A stretch of 64,000 bases of DNA, taken from the NCBI GenBank assembly GCA_023690525.1, contig CM043019.1, forward strand, positions 88,902,411 through 88,966,410. Direction: 5' to 3'. This DNA comes from Holotrichia oblita. Taxonomy: Eukaryota > Arthropoda > Insecta > Coleoptera > Scarabaeidae. The notes beneath the pieces were generated by a model. It did no database searches. It was given only the letters and a program-made list of their open reading frames with translations, and was not told the origin of the DNA. The position numbers and the translations under genes are program-made. Of the stretch, positions 23,232 through 34,330 are shown piece after piece. Each line of letters starts with the position of its first letter. Positions within the stretch are counted from its first letter, which is position 1.

Positions 23232-24423
23232 CGAGGGAGTGTTTTTATATTCGCGGAATGGGGGATAAGGGGTGGAAATAAAAAAACCAAATTATTTTTC
23301 TTTTTCAATATATTCACCTGCAAGACGGATACATTTTTCACATCTTTCAATTAATTTATTTATACCCTCATAAAAAAATGATTTCTCTTTATCTGCAAAA
23401 TACGCCGAAACTGCCTCCTTGACTTTATCATCGGTAGTAAATTTTTCACCCCGCAGCTCTCTTTTCATTTTCGGAAACAGGTAATAATCACTCGGGGCCA
23501 GGTCTGGGCTGTAGGGTGGGTGATTCACAATTTCGAAGCCCACCTTATGCAGGGCAGCTAACGCACCGCGGCTCTTGTGGACGGGCGCGTTGTTGTGCAA
23601 AAACAGCACACCTTTTGTCAATTTTTCCCGTCTTTTCTCTTTAGTGGCTTCCTTTAGTCGCTGTAATATTGAAGCGTAATATTCTCCGGTTATATAAACA
23701 CCTTTATCTTTATAATCAATCAACAATATTCCTTCCGAGTCCCAAAATACCGTTGCCATGAGTTTCCCAGCTGATTGTGACACTTTAAATTTCTTGGGAG
23801 GTGCTGTGCCCTTTTTATGCCACTACATGGGGTCTTGTTTGGACTCAGCTTCATAATGATGAACCCAAGTTTCGTCTCCAGTAACAATTCGACTCAATAC
23901 ACCATCCTTGTCTTCATTACAGAGGTCCAAAAATGCACGCGAACACTCTACGCGTTGTTATTTTTGCGGCGGCGTGAGCATTCTCGACACCCATCTTGTG
24001 CCAGAGATGATCGTGTAGGATTTTAAAAATTGTTGTATCGGATACTCCAACCATTTCTGCGAGTTGTTTCTTCCTTAGTCGAGCATCTTCGAGTACAATT
24101 TTTTCAACTTTTTGGATAAGTGCTGGCGTGGTCACCTCAATGCTCCTGTCCGGCCTCGGGTCGTCTTCAAGAGATTCTCTTCCTTGTTTAAATAAACTAT
24201 GCCACTTGTACACCATGGTTTTTCCTGGACAAGAGTCGCCGTAAACCAATGACATCTCATTCATTATGGTCGCGACTGATTTTCCTTGCCTGGTAAGGAA
24301 CTTTATAACGGCAATGAAACTTCGTATTTATGCTAATTATGAGTCGCTGCACAGGCCACGCCCCCAATGCGCCTAATCACCCCCCTACAACCCGCTCATT
24401 CCGCGAATATAAACGCTCCCTCG
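23232..24423 (-). mobile_element. Mariner element (D,D34D), complete ends, dead transposase
   Basis: A 1,192-bp element with TA at 23230-23231 and 24424-24425. Ends read CGAGGGAGTGTTTTTATATT and inverse CGAGGGAGCGTTTATATTCG, continuing into GCGGAATG. The size is typical of mariner. The transposase runs on the minus strand but is broken. Confidence 0.9.
23292..24340 (-). pseudogene. Mariner transposase (D,D34D), inactivated
   Basis: The N-terminal part (frame 24264 to 23917) has a helix-turn-helix region with VEKIVLEDARLRKKQLAEMV. After a frameshift near 23940 the first Asp block VTGDETWVHHYE is intact, then an in-frame stop (TAG) falls before WHKKGTAPPKKFK. The C-terminal frame (23783 to 23292) carries FLHNNAPVHKS where mariners have HDNAP, so the second catalytic Asp is Asn. 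It then has YSPDLAPSDYYLF with the third Asp; 34 residues separate the last two. The C-terminus is intact to its stop. A frameshift, a stop and a lost catalytic residue mean no activity. Confidence 0.88.
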
Positions 24424-24617
24424 TATGTACTTCAACAATCTTAGGAAACTAAAGCTTCCTAAAATTAGTGATGCGAAAATTAAAGAAGGGATATTTGTGG
24501 ACCCACAATATGATAACTAATGCACGATGAAAAGTTTGAAGTAGTATTGAATTAACTTGAATTAATAAAACAATTTTCGTGGAAATAAGGCTTTTAATAA
24601 TTTGTTATTTTTTATTT

Positions 24618-24660
24618 TTTTCACATACACGTGTTTCGATAACCTTCTTCAGTGTGAAAA
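24618..24660 (-). ncRNA. Hammerhead-like ribozyme motif, copy 1
   Basis: On the minus strand: 8-bp stem I (TTTTCACA with TGTGAAAA), core CUGAAGA, a weak stem II, GAAA, then palindromic stem III ACACGUGU and A at the cleavage position. Stem II has an extra A next to the core and only about two pairs, so activity is doubtful. Confidence 0.5.
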
Positions 24661-24885
24661 TTATTCATTACATTATTCTTATTTCTTAATTTTTAAGTTC
24701 CTTGCAAGTATTGGCGATGTCCCCTCCGTGTAGATCTTTGATTTTTCTGAAATTAATTTTGTTGTTGAATTCCATTTTTTCATCCATGGAGTAATTTATG
24801 TGCTATTTTTTTGTAGCCTTTCAGTTTTATTAATAAAACAATTTTCGTGGAAATAAGGCTTTTAATAATTTGTTATTTTTTATTT

Positions 24886-24928
24886 TTTTCACATACACGT
24901 GTTTCGATAACCTTCTTCAGTGTGAAAA
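24886..24928 (-). ncRNA. Hammerhead-like ribozyme motif, copy 2
   Basis: Identical to the motif 268 bp upstream, including 8-bp stem I, CUGAAGA core, GAAA and the ACACGUGU palindrome. The tandem spacing would release a 268-nt unit if both cleaved. Confidence 0.5.
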
Positions 24929-25035
24929 TTATTCATTACATTATTCTTATTTCTTAATTTTTAAGTTCCTTGCAAGTATTGGCGATGTCCCCTCCGTGTA
25001 GATCTTTGATTTTTCAGAAAAATCAAAGATCTACA

Positions 25036-27225
25036 CAATTCATTTTCTTTCATTTAAATTTGCAATAAAATATTAGATTTTTATTTGAGCGTGAGAATCC
25101 TATTTAAAACCAATTCACATATCAAATAAACATTTAATTAATTTCTTTTTCAGAGTGTTCATTATAAGCTTGCCTTTACTATATTTTCAACTATCTTGGG
25201 ATTAAACATTTTTTACGGCACATATGTAAAATAATTTCTATCTAGGATTTACACTCGTATTGATCATTTTTTTAATGAAAAGTGTTGTTATTTATAGATT
25301 TATTAAAATAGCAGATAGGTTTAATGTATTTTTGACTCGTTATCTCCTGGATTAGTGTTTTATTAGCTACAGAACGAAATACCTATTCTGAAATACGTAT
25401 TCTGACGCAACTAACCAGTGTTCGCTCAGGTAAATACTTGTATTTTTTTGATGCATTCTTTCAATTCTAGTCAAAATGTAGTAACCTCATAAAACGACTG
25501 ATTTTTTGCAAAGAAATCTAGTGAAATGGAATATTTATTTCTGGTGTTTATTGAAGCTTTTTCTTCTGTATATTCTTGCAGTTTATGATGTTCCAGTCAA
25601 CTAGATAAACCTTTCGTTATCCTCTTTGTTAATTTATTTTGCAGGTAATAAACTAATTGTGCTATGTAATACATTGTCCAATAATAATGGGAATTCATAC
25701 AATACAGCAGCCCCGCAAACTTCTATTAATTTTATCGATTAGCCTGAGGAGCACGTTATACGAAGTGGCAACACTATCAACGATACATACATACATATCT
25801 ATGCGGATAATTTTACCGACTATTGCACATAACAAGTATCATCTGTTTGAACATTGCTATTTATTTAGAAATTCAAACATATAATACACGAATCCGAGTA
25901 TACTTCCATTCTAATAACGTATATTCATATTGAATCAAAGATCTATTATCTAATTAAGTATGTCTGCTGTTATATGCAGCACACCAACCTATTCAAAATG
26001 AGAAGTCGAATGTATTTAAAACTTCTAACAGTATTAGTAGTATATAACGTCAGCTATTCTGCATTCCAGGCGAACACAGCCTAGAAATTCAGATTGCCAT
26101 AAAACTTCCCATACTGAAAACGGAGCTTGGCATAAAAACGACTTATATTTTTTTTGCGTTCGACGTGCTGGATTTTGTATTACAACCTCAATGGAAAACT
26201 TCATCCTTTTGACATTTTAAAAACTCAATATTTCCCAAATTATAACAAGTATAATTTGAAGTATATTTTAAGATTATTTCAATTACGAGGCAAATTGTTT
26301 TCGGAAACGTGCTAAGCAATTATAAATGCTTGTGTAAATTTTTGCAATCATCTTGTATAGGTATATAAAAAACATTGTTTGTATATTAAATAAAGACACT
26401 TGTTTATGCATCTGCATATGAATTTACGCTGTAGTAGTTTTATGGCAAAAACGGCAGTTTCATGTTCACGTATCAAACACTAACCTGATAATATATAATC
26501 ACACGTTTACTTGGTTGGGATTAAAATGTCTGACAACCGTTGCCTATGCAAAGTGCAACGTGTGTAACGGGAATGTGGGCTTTAGAAATACTTTTATGCG
26601 GTTCTATTAATGCATGCACTACATTTTATCAAACAGCGCGTGAATTTATGTACGCATTTGGAAATTTACATTGTTGCATACGATTGGAAAACATATGTAA
26701 TACTGAACGTTCCACAAGAAATTAGTGAAATTCTTAGTAACTTTAAATACTTTTTCAGAATATTCACGTATATTTGTATGCACATCAGACTTGCCAGTAA
26801 TCTCTCGTGGAATTGCTGTATAAGGTTGTAAAAATTATGGGATTTTCTTTAAAAAATATGTGAATATTTTTTCATTAACAGAAAGACGTATTAGAGTTAT
26901 AAAAGAACTAATATTAATATGTCATTAGTTTTAGAAGTGTGTCATCAATTTCAAGAAAGACACTTTTCTAAACTTTCGTTGGCTAATATTAATCGTGCAT
27001 ATCTTTCTAATTAACAACATTAAAATGTGACGCTGTTAATAAACTTCATCATCATTTTCAACTTATATTTTAACTACTTCCGGCAATTCAGATGATGTTT
27101 AAATATACATACATTTGCCACCGATAGTATATTGTAAGTTGATAAAATCTGATCTCGATTTTAATATATCAGCCAAAGGATACAGTATATATAATTTGAA
27201 TTTGAATAATTTGAAACTAGTGATT
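25036..27225. other. Non-coding AT-rich stretch
   Basis: Short frames only, none with recognisable motifs. A TACA microsatellite lies near 25786-25796. I see no element ends. Confidence 0.5.
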
Positions 27226-27937
27226 TATAGGTTTGCGAAGTTGCCACCACTAAGTGGTCAAAAATCCACGAAAGCGATCGAAAGGACTGACCTTTTATTG
27301 ACTACTATTTACCGCCAGCGATTTCGATTGACTACTTTTTATTTAGGCTACAGCCACTATACCCATATTTTGAGGTCTAGGTAATGGCGAAAATGCTAAA
27401 AATATAAAATATAGAAATAATGTTTATCGAATATGATTGACCATTGTTTGACCACTTTTTACATTTTCAACATTATTAAAAAAAATATATATTAGGAATT
27501 TATTTTTACTACAAGGACATTTTTATTGCAGGATAGGATTGACCAACGTTTGACCATGTTTGACCACCAAATTTTTTTTTTTGAAAACTTAATAGTTGAA
27601 AAAAATTTAAAAAAACAAATCAATATCTTTAATGAAATGAGGTCAAACGCAGAAAATGTATTCCCTATTTTATGCTGCAACAAAAGTTTTGCCTTTGTAG
27701 TAAAAAAAAATTTTTTTTTTAATTTTGACAGGTGGTTAAACGACGGTCAATCGTATCTGTTGAACAAAACTTTTGCATTTTCAATTTTTAGCATTTTCGC
27801 AATTAGAGTCCAAAATATGGGTATGGTGGCTATAGCCTAAACAAAAAGTGGTCAATGGAAACCGCAAAATGATTAATTTTTTTATAATTTGTGTCGATTT
27901 TTAACCACTTTTTGGTGTAAACTTCGCGGACCTGTGA
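27226..27937. mobile_element. Foldback element, ~710 bp, almost fully palindromic
   Basis: The outer arms AGGTTTGCGAAGTTG and inverse AGGTCCGCGAAGTTT pair. Further in, 27330-27400 pairs with 27785-27860 (shared TAGGCTAYAGCCAC and ATACCCATATTTT). Several copies of TTGACCAC/GTGGTCAA occur inside. Frames in it (for example 27115-27384 and 27526-27840) are by-products of the repeats. No transposase is present. Confidence 0.7.
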
Positions 27938-28576
27938 TATATCTGTATCACAGATTTTTACATTTCACAATGCAAAGAACATTCAATATAAATATGCTAT
28001 AGCAAAATTGACAAATGAGATACAGGAATATAAAAAGTTACGGTAGATTTAATGCTGGTATGCTTTCTGATTGCGTATTTCATTAGAAGGTCTGTTGAAA
28101 TAGTAATTTGTTATAAATATTCGGCGTATTTAAAAATTTCACATTACATTATTATTTACGTAAACCTATATGTTATTTGTATTCGTACTGAAAAACTATC
28201 AAGTTTTACGACTGTTAATAGTATTACTACCTGTTGATCTAAGTCAATCGTTTTACAGTGACGTTAAATTAAATCTATATCTCAATATAACGGAATACAA
28301 TCTCCGCAGTTGTTTTGATGAGCTACTATTTTATAGTTATACGAACTTTAGTACAACACATATATTTTCCGCAGATTGTTAGTACATATTATATTAATCT
28401 TTAACTAGAATGCTTTCTAGGCATATTTTATTAGCAGCATGTTATAACATTAAATTTCATTTCAGGTTTTGTTCATATAAAATTTAAATTACTGAAAATT
28501 TTGTAGTTCGATAGGTGTCATAAAAATATCAGCACGTTAACTATTAATATTTTCATATTAATATTGGTCTTAGAAA
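27938..28576. other. Non-coding AT-rich stretch
   Basis: No gene, repeat end or RNA structure recognised. Confidence 0.5.
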
Positions 28577-28725
28577 TGTAGGTGCGATGTTGGCGTCACT
28601 TCGGCAGACGCCGGTTCAATGACGTCATACTAGCGCCAAAGCAGTAGCGCAGGATCGATGCCCGGTTTGAGCTGACGGCTGTTTTGCGGATGGTGGTCTT
28701 CAAGTGGTAGCTAGTGGAGCTGGGT
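28577..28725. promoter_or_regulatory. GC-rich island with CRE-type site, candidate regulatory region
   Basis: A sharply GC-richer patch within AT-rich DNA. It holds the palindrome TGACGTCA (28620-28627), the consensus cAMP-response element, and a small hairpin GGCGTC...GACGCC (28592-28597 with 28607-28612). No open gene is attached, so promoter function is a guess; an old GC-rich repeat is an alternative. Confidence 0.3.
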
Positions 28726-29149
28726 GAATAATGAAATTGTCATTGTCCTAAAAGTAGAAAATTTGTAGTTGTATTACATTATACATACTGCTCATGCAAT
28801 ATTTTATTTGACATTACACGATTAAATGTTTATTTTCACCGTTGTATTTACTTGCTAAATATTAGGAGTACAAAATAATGAAATCACAATATATAATTTC
28901 ATTCATATTTAAATTTAAATATGTACTGGCGTTTTACAATACAATCAATCGAATATAATTGCAATTTTGAAGTATAAATGAATCACGTCTGCTGTGATTC
29001 TATAGGGTCGTAAAATAAGACGTTTCATTTTCAATAGCTCCCCACAGTTGTCATGACTCAATCGGTAACTACTTGACAGATGACAAGTAAGAATTACGCC
29101 ATTAATAAAAATTGAAATTATTAAAATTCAGTACAAAAATGATGAAAAT

Positions 29150-30102
29150 TTCGCGGTCACGGTTCGCAAAACTAAAACATTTTTCTGTCATCGTGAAGCA
29201 CCTTCTCGGCCAGCAATTATTGTGAAACTGGTGGAAAAAAAATTGAGCTGTTCGGACAAGTTAGTGATATGAAGAATCCAACTGCACGTCGCTCAAGAGC
29301 AAATGAGAATATTGTTGTTGTAGCCCATAGTGTTGAGGAGAACCCAGGTTTGTCCATTTCTCGTCGATCTTTGGAATTGGGCATTCCACGAGCGATATTA
29401 CACTGTATTTTGCATAAAGACTTAGGTCTTAAGGGTTTTAAAGTTCAGTTACCACAGCAACTCATGCTAACCGACCGTCAACAACGTCATGTTTTTGGTA
29501 ATTGAGTCCTTGAAATGCATCAAAGTGATCCGGAATTTTATCGAAATCATCTTGAGTGACGAGGCCCATTTTCACCTCGGAAGCTACGTAAACAAGCAGA
29601 ATTGTCGCATTTGGGACTCGAAAAACCCAAGCATGATTGTTGAAAAGCCTTTTCATCCTCAACGTGTGACTATTTGGTGCGGTTTTTGGTCTGGCCGGGT
29701 CTCATTGGACCTTACTTTTTAGAAAATGAGGCTGCAGACACTGTTATGGTGAATGGATTGCGCTATCGAACGATAATTAATGATTTTGTATGGCCAGAAT
29801 TGGAAGATATTGATGTGGACGACGTTTATTTTCAACAAGACGGCAATACGTGCCACACAAGTAACGATACAAGAGAGATGATCACAATTGGCCATTGATA
29901 TCTTGTGATGTAACACCTTTAGACTTTTTTCTTTGGAGCTATGTGAAAGATACGGTCCATACCAATGATCCGCAATCGATTCAAGACCTCAAAGATGGAA
30001 TTCGTAATGTTATCGAGCACATACAGCCGTAAATGTGCGAATGAATATGGTCCTTCAGACGTAGCCGCGGCCGTTTGGCTGATGTTGTTTTCCATTATTA
30101 AT
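29150..30102 (+). pseudogene. Mariner-type transposase, decayed, near full length
   Basis: Pieces in several plus-strand frames follow the order of a complete mariner-superfamily enzyme. They are: N-terminal helix-turn-helix (RRSRANENI, LSISRRSLELGIPRAIL, HKDLGLKGFKVQL), first Asp in ILSDEAHFHLGSYVNKQN, then GPYFLENEA, second Asp in YFQQDGNTCHTS, third Asp in SCDVTPLDFFLWSYVK, and a tail ending RSRGRLADVVFHY before TAA at about 30100. At least four frame changes separate the pieces. The family is the large insect group with SCDLTPLDYFLWGYVK; I cannot name it further. Matched element ends were not found: TAGGGT occurs at 29003 and 30207 but in direct orientation. Confidence 0.82.
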
Positions 30103-30928
30103 GGTATACCCTCCTCTTTACAATTAAATAAACATCCGATGATTTCGCTTAAAATTTCGAGTAGGTGGTCTAAAATTGGTACCACGGTTGTAGTTGAGTA
30201 AATAATAGGGTGGTCTATTTTGCACACCATCACTGCCGTAAGAACTTAGTCCTAGTGCCGTAGCAACATTTTGTCACTTTTCTATTAGTCAGTTACACAA
30301 AACCTTATCGTTGGATATCTCTAGAATTCGTACACGAAAACAGAGTCAGTGTGGTATCGTTTGGTTTCTTTCCCAATAGCGTCTCTAAAAATGTCCAAAT
30401 AGATGGAGTATTCTAATTTTTAAACAAATTCACCATTTTTTTACAATTAATTACGATTGCGTGCATTAATTAAGGACTATTTATTTAAAACAGAACCTTA
30501 TATCATTATCATTTTGTCTACTATTACGGAAATGTTGGAATCGTTTCCCAGAGAATACAACGAATTATTAATACATTATGCAACCCACCATATAGCAGAG
30601 TCGCCAATTTAATTTTGTAAATAGCGTTGGAATATTCTTAGAAATCCAAATTATATGCAGAATTTGTAGTCAGGCCATATTGAAACATATTGCGGTTGTA
30701 TAACATGTCATGCGAATTGATTTATAATGATACATGTTCTGCTGCAAGGCATTTCCGTTAATTATCGATGAAGTATACTGCATACAGAGACAATAGTAAT
30801 ACTATAGTAAATAAGGCAGCTTAATACTATACCTTGTCTGATACAGCAAAATTAGTGAAACAACTGGTTTCATTTACAGTCACTATCTTCTTAAATCTCA
30901 TTCTGAAAACAACATGAAATAATATATA

Positions 30929-31127
30929 CGAGGGCGACCTGAAATGTTTCCGGAATCAACAAGAAAAACACGGTATTGGTGTGGTTTTTTATTTTTATTT
31001 TTCGATGTCTCATCTAGCATCAATACACTTTTTCAAGCGGTATTGCAGCTCTTGAAGCTGTCGGAAAAGTAGGATGTTTCGAGGTCTGCAAAATAATCAC
31101 CTGTAGCGACGATGACCTTATTAAGTA
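30929..31127 (-). pseudogene. C-terminal remnant of a mariner element
   Basis: Begins CGAGGGCGACCTGAAATG after a TA (30927-30928), a typical mariner end. Read on the minus strand just inside it, the sequence gives VAGDYFADLETSYFSDSF and then LMLDETSKN, matching mariner C-termini (AYFADLDKSYF...). A stop interrupts it. The rest of the element is absent. Confidence 0.6.
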
Positions 31128-32143
31128 GACTATAGCTGATAATATTTATTAATTAAATTAAAACTCCCACTTTTCAGAAACAAAATACAAGAAATTTGGT
31201 TATCCGTATTTATGCAATTCTTCAAATGCTATGAAAAATCTAATCGTGTAAATATAGTGTAAATAGTTTAATACTTACAATAAGTAGTACACGGTATGTA
31301 TAGTACATGTACACTCATTAAGGCCGTACACTAATATAAATGATTGATATTTCTAAAACATTTGTACTTTAGAGAACAATCATATTTTCATATAGAAGCT
31401 AACTTATAGTTTGGCATCAGACAAAAACGGTGTGGAGCAAGATATTTCAAAATGATACTCTGCTAGCTTCAAACTGTTTGTCCAAATATGTCTTTGAGGT
31501 TATTTGAAGTGCATTAAAATATTCAGTTATATAGGTACTTACTTGTAGGCGAGTCACAATTTTGATGAATCTTCTTAGAATTAATTGTAATGGTATATTA
31601 ATATATCACACCATTTTATTATACTAATTAATCTATGGAAGATGAAGTAAGATACTCAGAATTTAGAAGTAATTTCATATGCACGTGGTAATGTATGGAA
31701 TACGAATACGGTTGAGACCATAGCATCGGTATGGCAACGCTTACTATTTAGTACGGATTATTATACGTATAATACGGTATCAATTATGATTACGAATTTC
31801 GTTGATACTTATTCGAACAGTACGCACCCGTAAAAAGAGTCGAATGGCCTCATCAGGTTCGACTTCTACACGCCACCGTTACAAAATTTATAGGATAGGT
31901 AGATAGGTATAAATTATATAATCTTTTTCCTATATTGTAAGTGGTGATAGCAATGTTGCCGTAATTTTTTTTAATGCAGACCCAATGCTTAACTACGGTG
32001 CTGCGAATATCACCCTCAGCCGGTTCACAATGCACGAACATCTACTGTATAATGTGTTGTGTTAATTATGTATTTCTGATCTCATTCATATGGTAACAAC
32101 TTTTAAATCCAACACAACAACATCTCTTTGTATTTCTCATATA
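31128..32143. other. Non-coding AT-rich stretch
   Basis: No coding sequence or element boundaries recognised. The 62-codon minus frame at 31853-32041 has no motif. Confidence 0.5.
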
Positions 32144-32349
32144 CAGTTGCGGCCAAATGTTATAGGCAGATTACATATTTTAGCGTTGCATTAAAACTGA
32201 TTAACTCCAATTAAAATAAAATGCATGTCATGGTTTTGTGCATAATTGTTAGTAGATATATATAAATCTTCAAGACTATTTTCTTAGAAATTACTATTGG
32301 TAATTTAGAATATCAATTTTGGGGTACCTATAACATTTGGCCGCAAATG
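32144..32349. mobile_element. MITE, 206 bp, TA duplication (family A, copy 2)
   Basis: Starts CAGTTGCGGCCAAATG and ends CATTTGGCCGCAAATG, with TA at 32142-32143 and 32350-32351. It shares termini with the MITE at 10017-10209, while the interiors have diverged. It encodes nothing. Confidence 0.82.
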
Positions 32350-32421
32350 TATGTAATAAATACTATTGAGAAAAGTTAATGACTACTAATAAATAAAAAT
32401 ATACTAATGATATCGAAGGCT

Positions 32422-32665
32422 TTCACGGTCCGAGACACTATTATGGAGGCTTCCGGGTTTTGACTACGTCATAGTAGTGTGAATATATACTATACAAAAA
32501 TAAACAAGATACAAAATAAAATAGAAGTATACAAATACAAAATCTACTAAACCAAACGTGTAGCTATTAACGTAGGTGTCTCCTTCAGGAGCAGAAGGTG
32601 CCAGAATGCCACGGTAACTCGACTTGTTAACGGCGCTAGAGGCGAAAACCTTCTGGCCTAGAAGG
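32422..32665 (+). repeat. Dispersed repeat B, copy 1
   Basis: Shares blocks in the same order with 36729-36985: TCCGAGWC, GGCTTCCGRGTTTTGAC, CGTCATAGTA, an A-rich middle, GGTAACTCGAC and AAAACCTTCTG. It is non-coding and its class is unknown; a third partial inverted copy lies at 17810-17905. Confidence 0.6.
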
Positions 32666-33530
32666 ATGGAAAATAAGAAATTTTATAATTTATAGGTATA
32701 TTTTCAGAACGAAATTGTGTTTTTTATAACAGCTTTTCTGTACTGTGTGTGTACAGTCTTTTAACAATAATTTAACGTTACGCTGATCGTATTACATTGA
32801 CAGATACATAATTGAATATAATCTGTATATTTTTACATTATGCAAGTTGTATACTGTATAAAACAAGCAATGGATGCGTTATTCATTCCTTCGTCAAATG
32901 CATTAATATAAATACCTATATCGTCCAATTTGTTAAAAGAAGATGAATTTCACATTTGAAGTAAAAAGCATCAATTACAATAGATAGCATAACGCTGGAA
33001 TTAGAATTTCGGCTTTGGAAGTCGGTTTAACCGAAAGAGATATGTTGGCTCCTACATAGAAATGAGATAGACACATGATCACTCTAACATTGCCCCTGAT
33101 CAATTGATCGGGAAATATCTATCTCACTTGTATGCATAGATAATTAGTTAGAAATATACTTCAATAGATATCATTCCTGATACGTATTATGTTAGGTTAT
33201 CGTTTTCGAAGCTTTACCTAATTAATAGCGGTGTGATAGCAAAATGCACACTTTCCCCAACTTTTTTTTTGCTTTATCCTTCTAAAGGTTACAACGTCCA
33301 TATATCTTTTTTCTTTCTGTTATGTTGGAGTTAATTCTCACTAAGCACGGTGTAGCATATGGGTGCATCTAGGACACTATCGAGAAATATTACATTATTT
33401 TCAGCGGCGTGAAACAGCACTTTAGTAATCGCTTTGAATTAGCGGAAATTTTCTGACCGTTCAAGGATTAATTTACATTATCGTTACAGTGCTTTAATTT
33501 TATAAACTCACCAATTAAATCTCTATTTTA

Positions 33531-33590
33531 GGATATCTACACTATGTAGTGTTTCGATAACATTCGAACACATCATCAGTATAATTTCAA
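33531..33590 (-). ncRNA. Degenerate hammerhead-like motif
   Basis: On the minus strand: core CUGAUGA (33573-33579), then GAAA, then a perfect 6-bp hairpin ACACUACAUAGUGU (33539-33552) in the stem III position, followed by A. Stem I is only about three pairs and stem II does not form well. Probably a decayed relative of the motif at 24618. Confidence 0.3.
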
Positions 33591-33652
33591 TTTATTTATT
33601 GCTCATGTTAGGGGCATTAGTGCGAGGAAGTCCAATTATTCTTGTATTATAA

Positions 33653-33848
33653 GAGCTCTTTCACACTGGCGATTTAGCAGTGCGAGTTAGCAGTGCGAGT
33701 TAGCATCGCGATTTAGTCGCTTTCTATGCGGTTCTATGCACAGTCAGCCGCGCTGCTGAATCGCTAGTGTGTATAGGAATAGGGAATACATCGGCAAAAT
33801 CCGTGAGCGATTGTCGCGCTGCTATAAATCGCCAGTGTGAAAGAGGTC
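33653..33848. mobile_element. MITE, 196 bp, TAA duplication (Harbinger-like)
   Basis: Terminal inverted repeats of about 28 bp start GAGCTCTTTCACACTGGCG on one side and GACCTCTTTCACACTGGCG on the other. TAA flanks both ends (33650-33652 and 33849-33851), the target type of PIF/Harbinger elements. A GCAGTGCGAGTTA unit is repeated in tandem inside the left end. Non-coding. Confidence 0.72.
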
Positions 33849-33851
33849 TAA

Positions 33852-34063
33852 GAGAAATGAGAAAGTGTTATTAAGATAAAAGTTGAAGCACATGGGAGGT
33901 TATAAGCCAAAAATATTTTTAACTATACAGGGTGTCAAACAAAGGCAGGGTATATTAAACTTACCCTGTCTTTATGTAACACCCTGTATAATTGAAAATA
34001 TTTTTGGCTTATAGCTTCCCATGCGCGTCAACTTTTATCTTAATAACATTTTCTCATTCTTCT
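33852..34063. repeat. Foldback repeat, ~210 bp
   Basis: Nearly the whole segment folds on itself. GAGAAAGTGTTATTAAGATA pairs with its inverse at about 34033-34056, and GCCAAAAATATTTTTAA and TATACAGGGTGTCA pair with inverses around the centre near 33958. It abuts the right end of the TAA-flanked MITE. Non-coding. Confidence 0.7.
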
Positions 34064-34330
34064 TGTTATACATTAACTTTTTGTTCGTAGTCAATTCCTG
34101 GACGCTTAAGTGAACATATTTTAATACCGTTCGTTACATTCCTAACATAAAATGTATTATTTCTTTACATCCATATACTAGTTATTAGAGTGCAGTGGTG
34201 TAAATGAACTTTTTTTATAACATCTGAGTTAAATATGTATTTAAGAAATGCAATTAGACAACATATATTCACTGAGCTGGTTCGTTAGAACATTTCGTTG
34301 TTTACGAAATCTTCAAATTCTGAAAACTTG

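Larger units (their letters stand above)
24563..25035 (-). repeat. Tandem plus inverted repeat with hammerhead-like motifs (Penelope/retrozyme-like)
   Basis: Two near-identical ~185-bp copies (24563-24747 and 24830-25015) lie in direct orientation with a 268-bp period. The second is followed by an inverted copy of its own last 18 bases, giving a perfect 18-bp hairpin (24997-25014 with 25018-25035, 3-nt loop). Each copy contains a hammerhead-ribozyme-like segment on the minus strand. Tandem and tail-inverted arrangements with hammerhead motifs are known for Penelope-like elements and retrozymes. No reverse transcriptase is nearby. Confidence 0.6.

Noticed and set aside
27115..27840. Open frames of 89-104 codons in the foldback element
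   Set aside because: Frames arise from palindromic repeat sequence on both strands with no conserved motif.
29001..30212. TAGGGT at both sides as terminal repeats of the decayed mariner-type element
   Set aside because: The two occurrences are in direct, not inverted, orientation, so they cannot be its TIRs.
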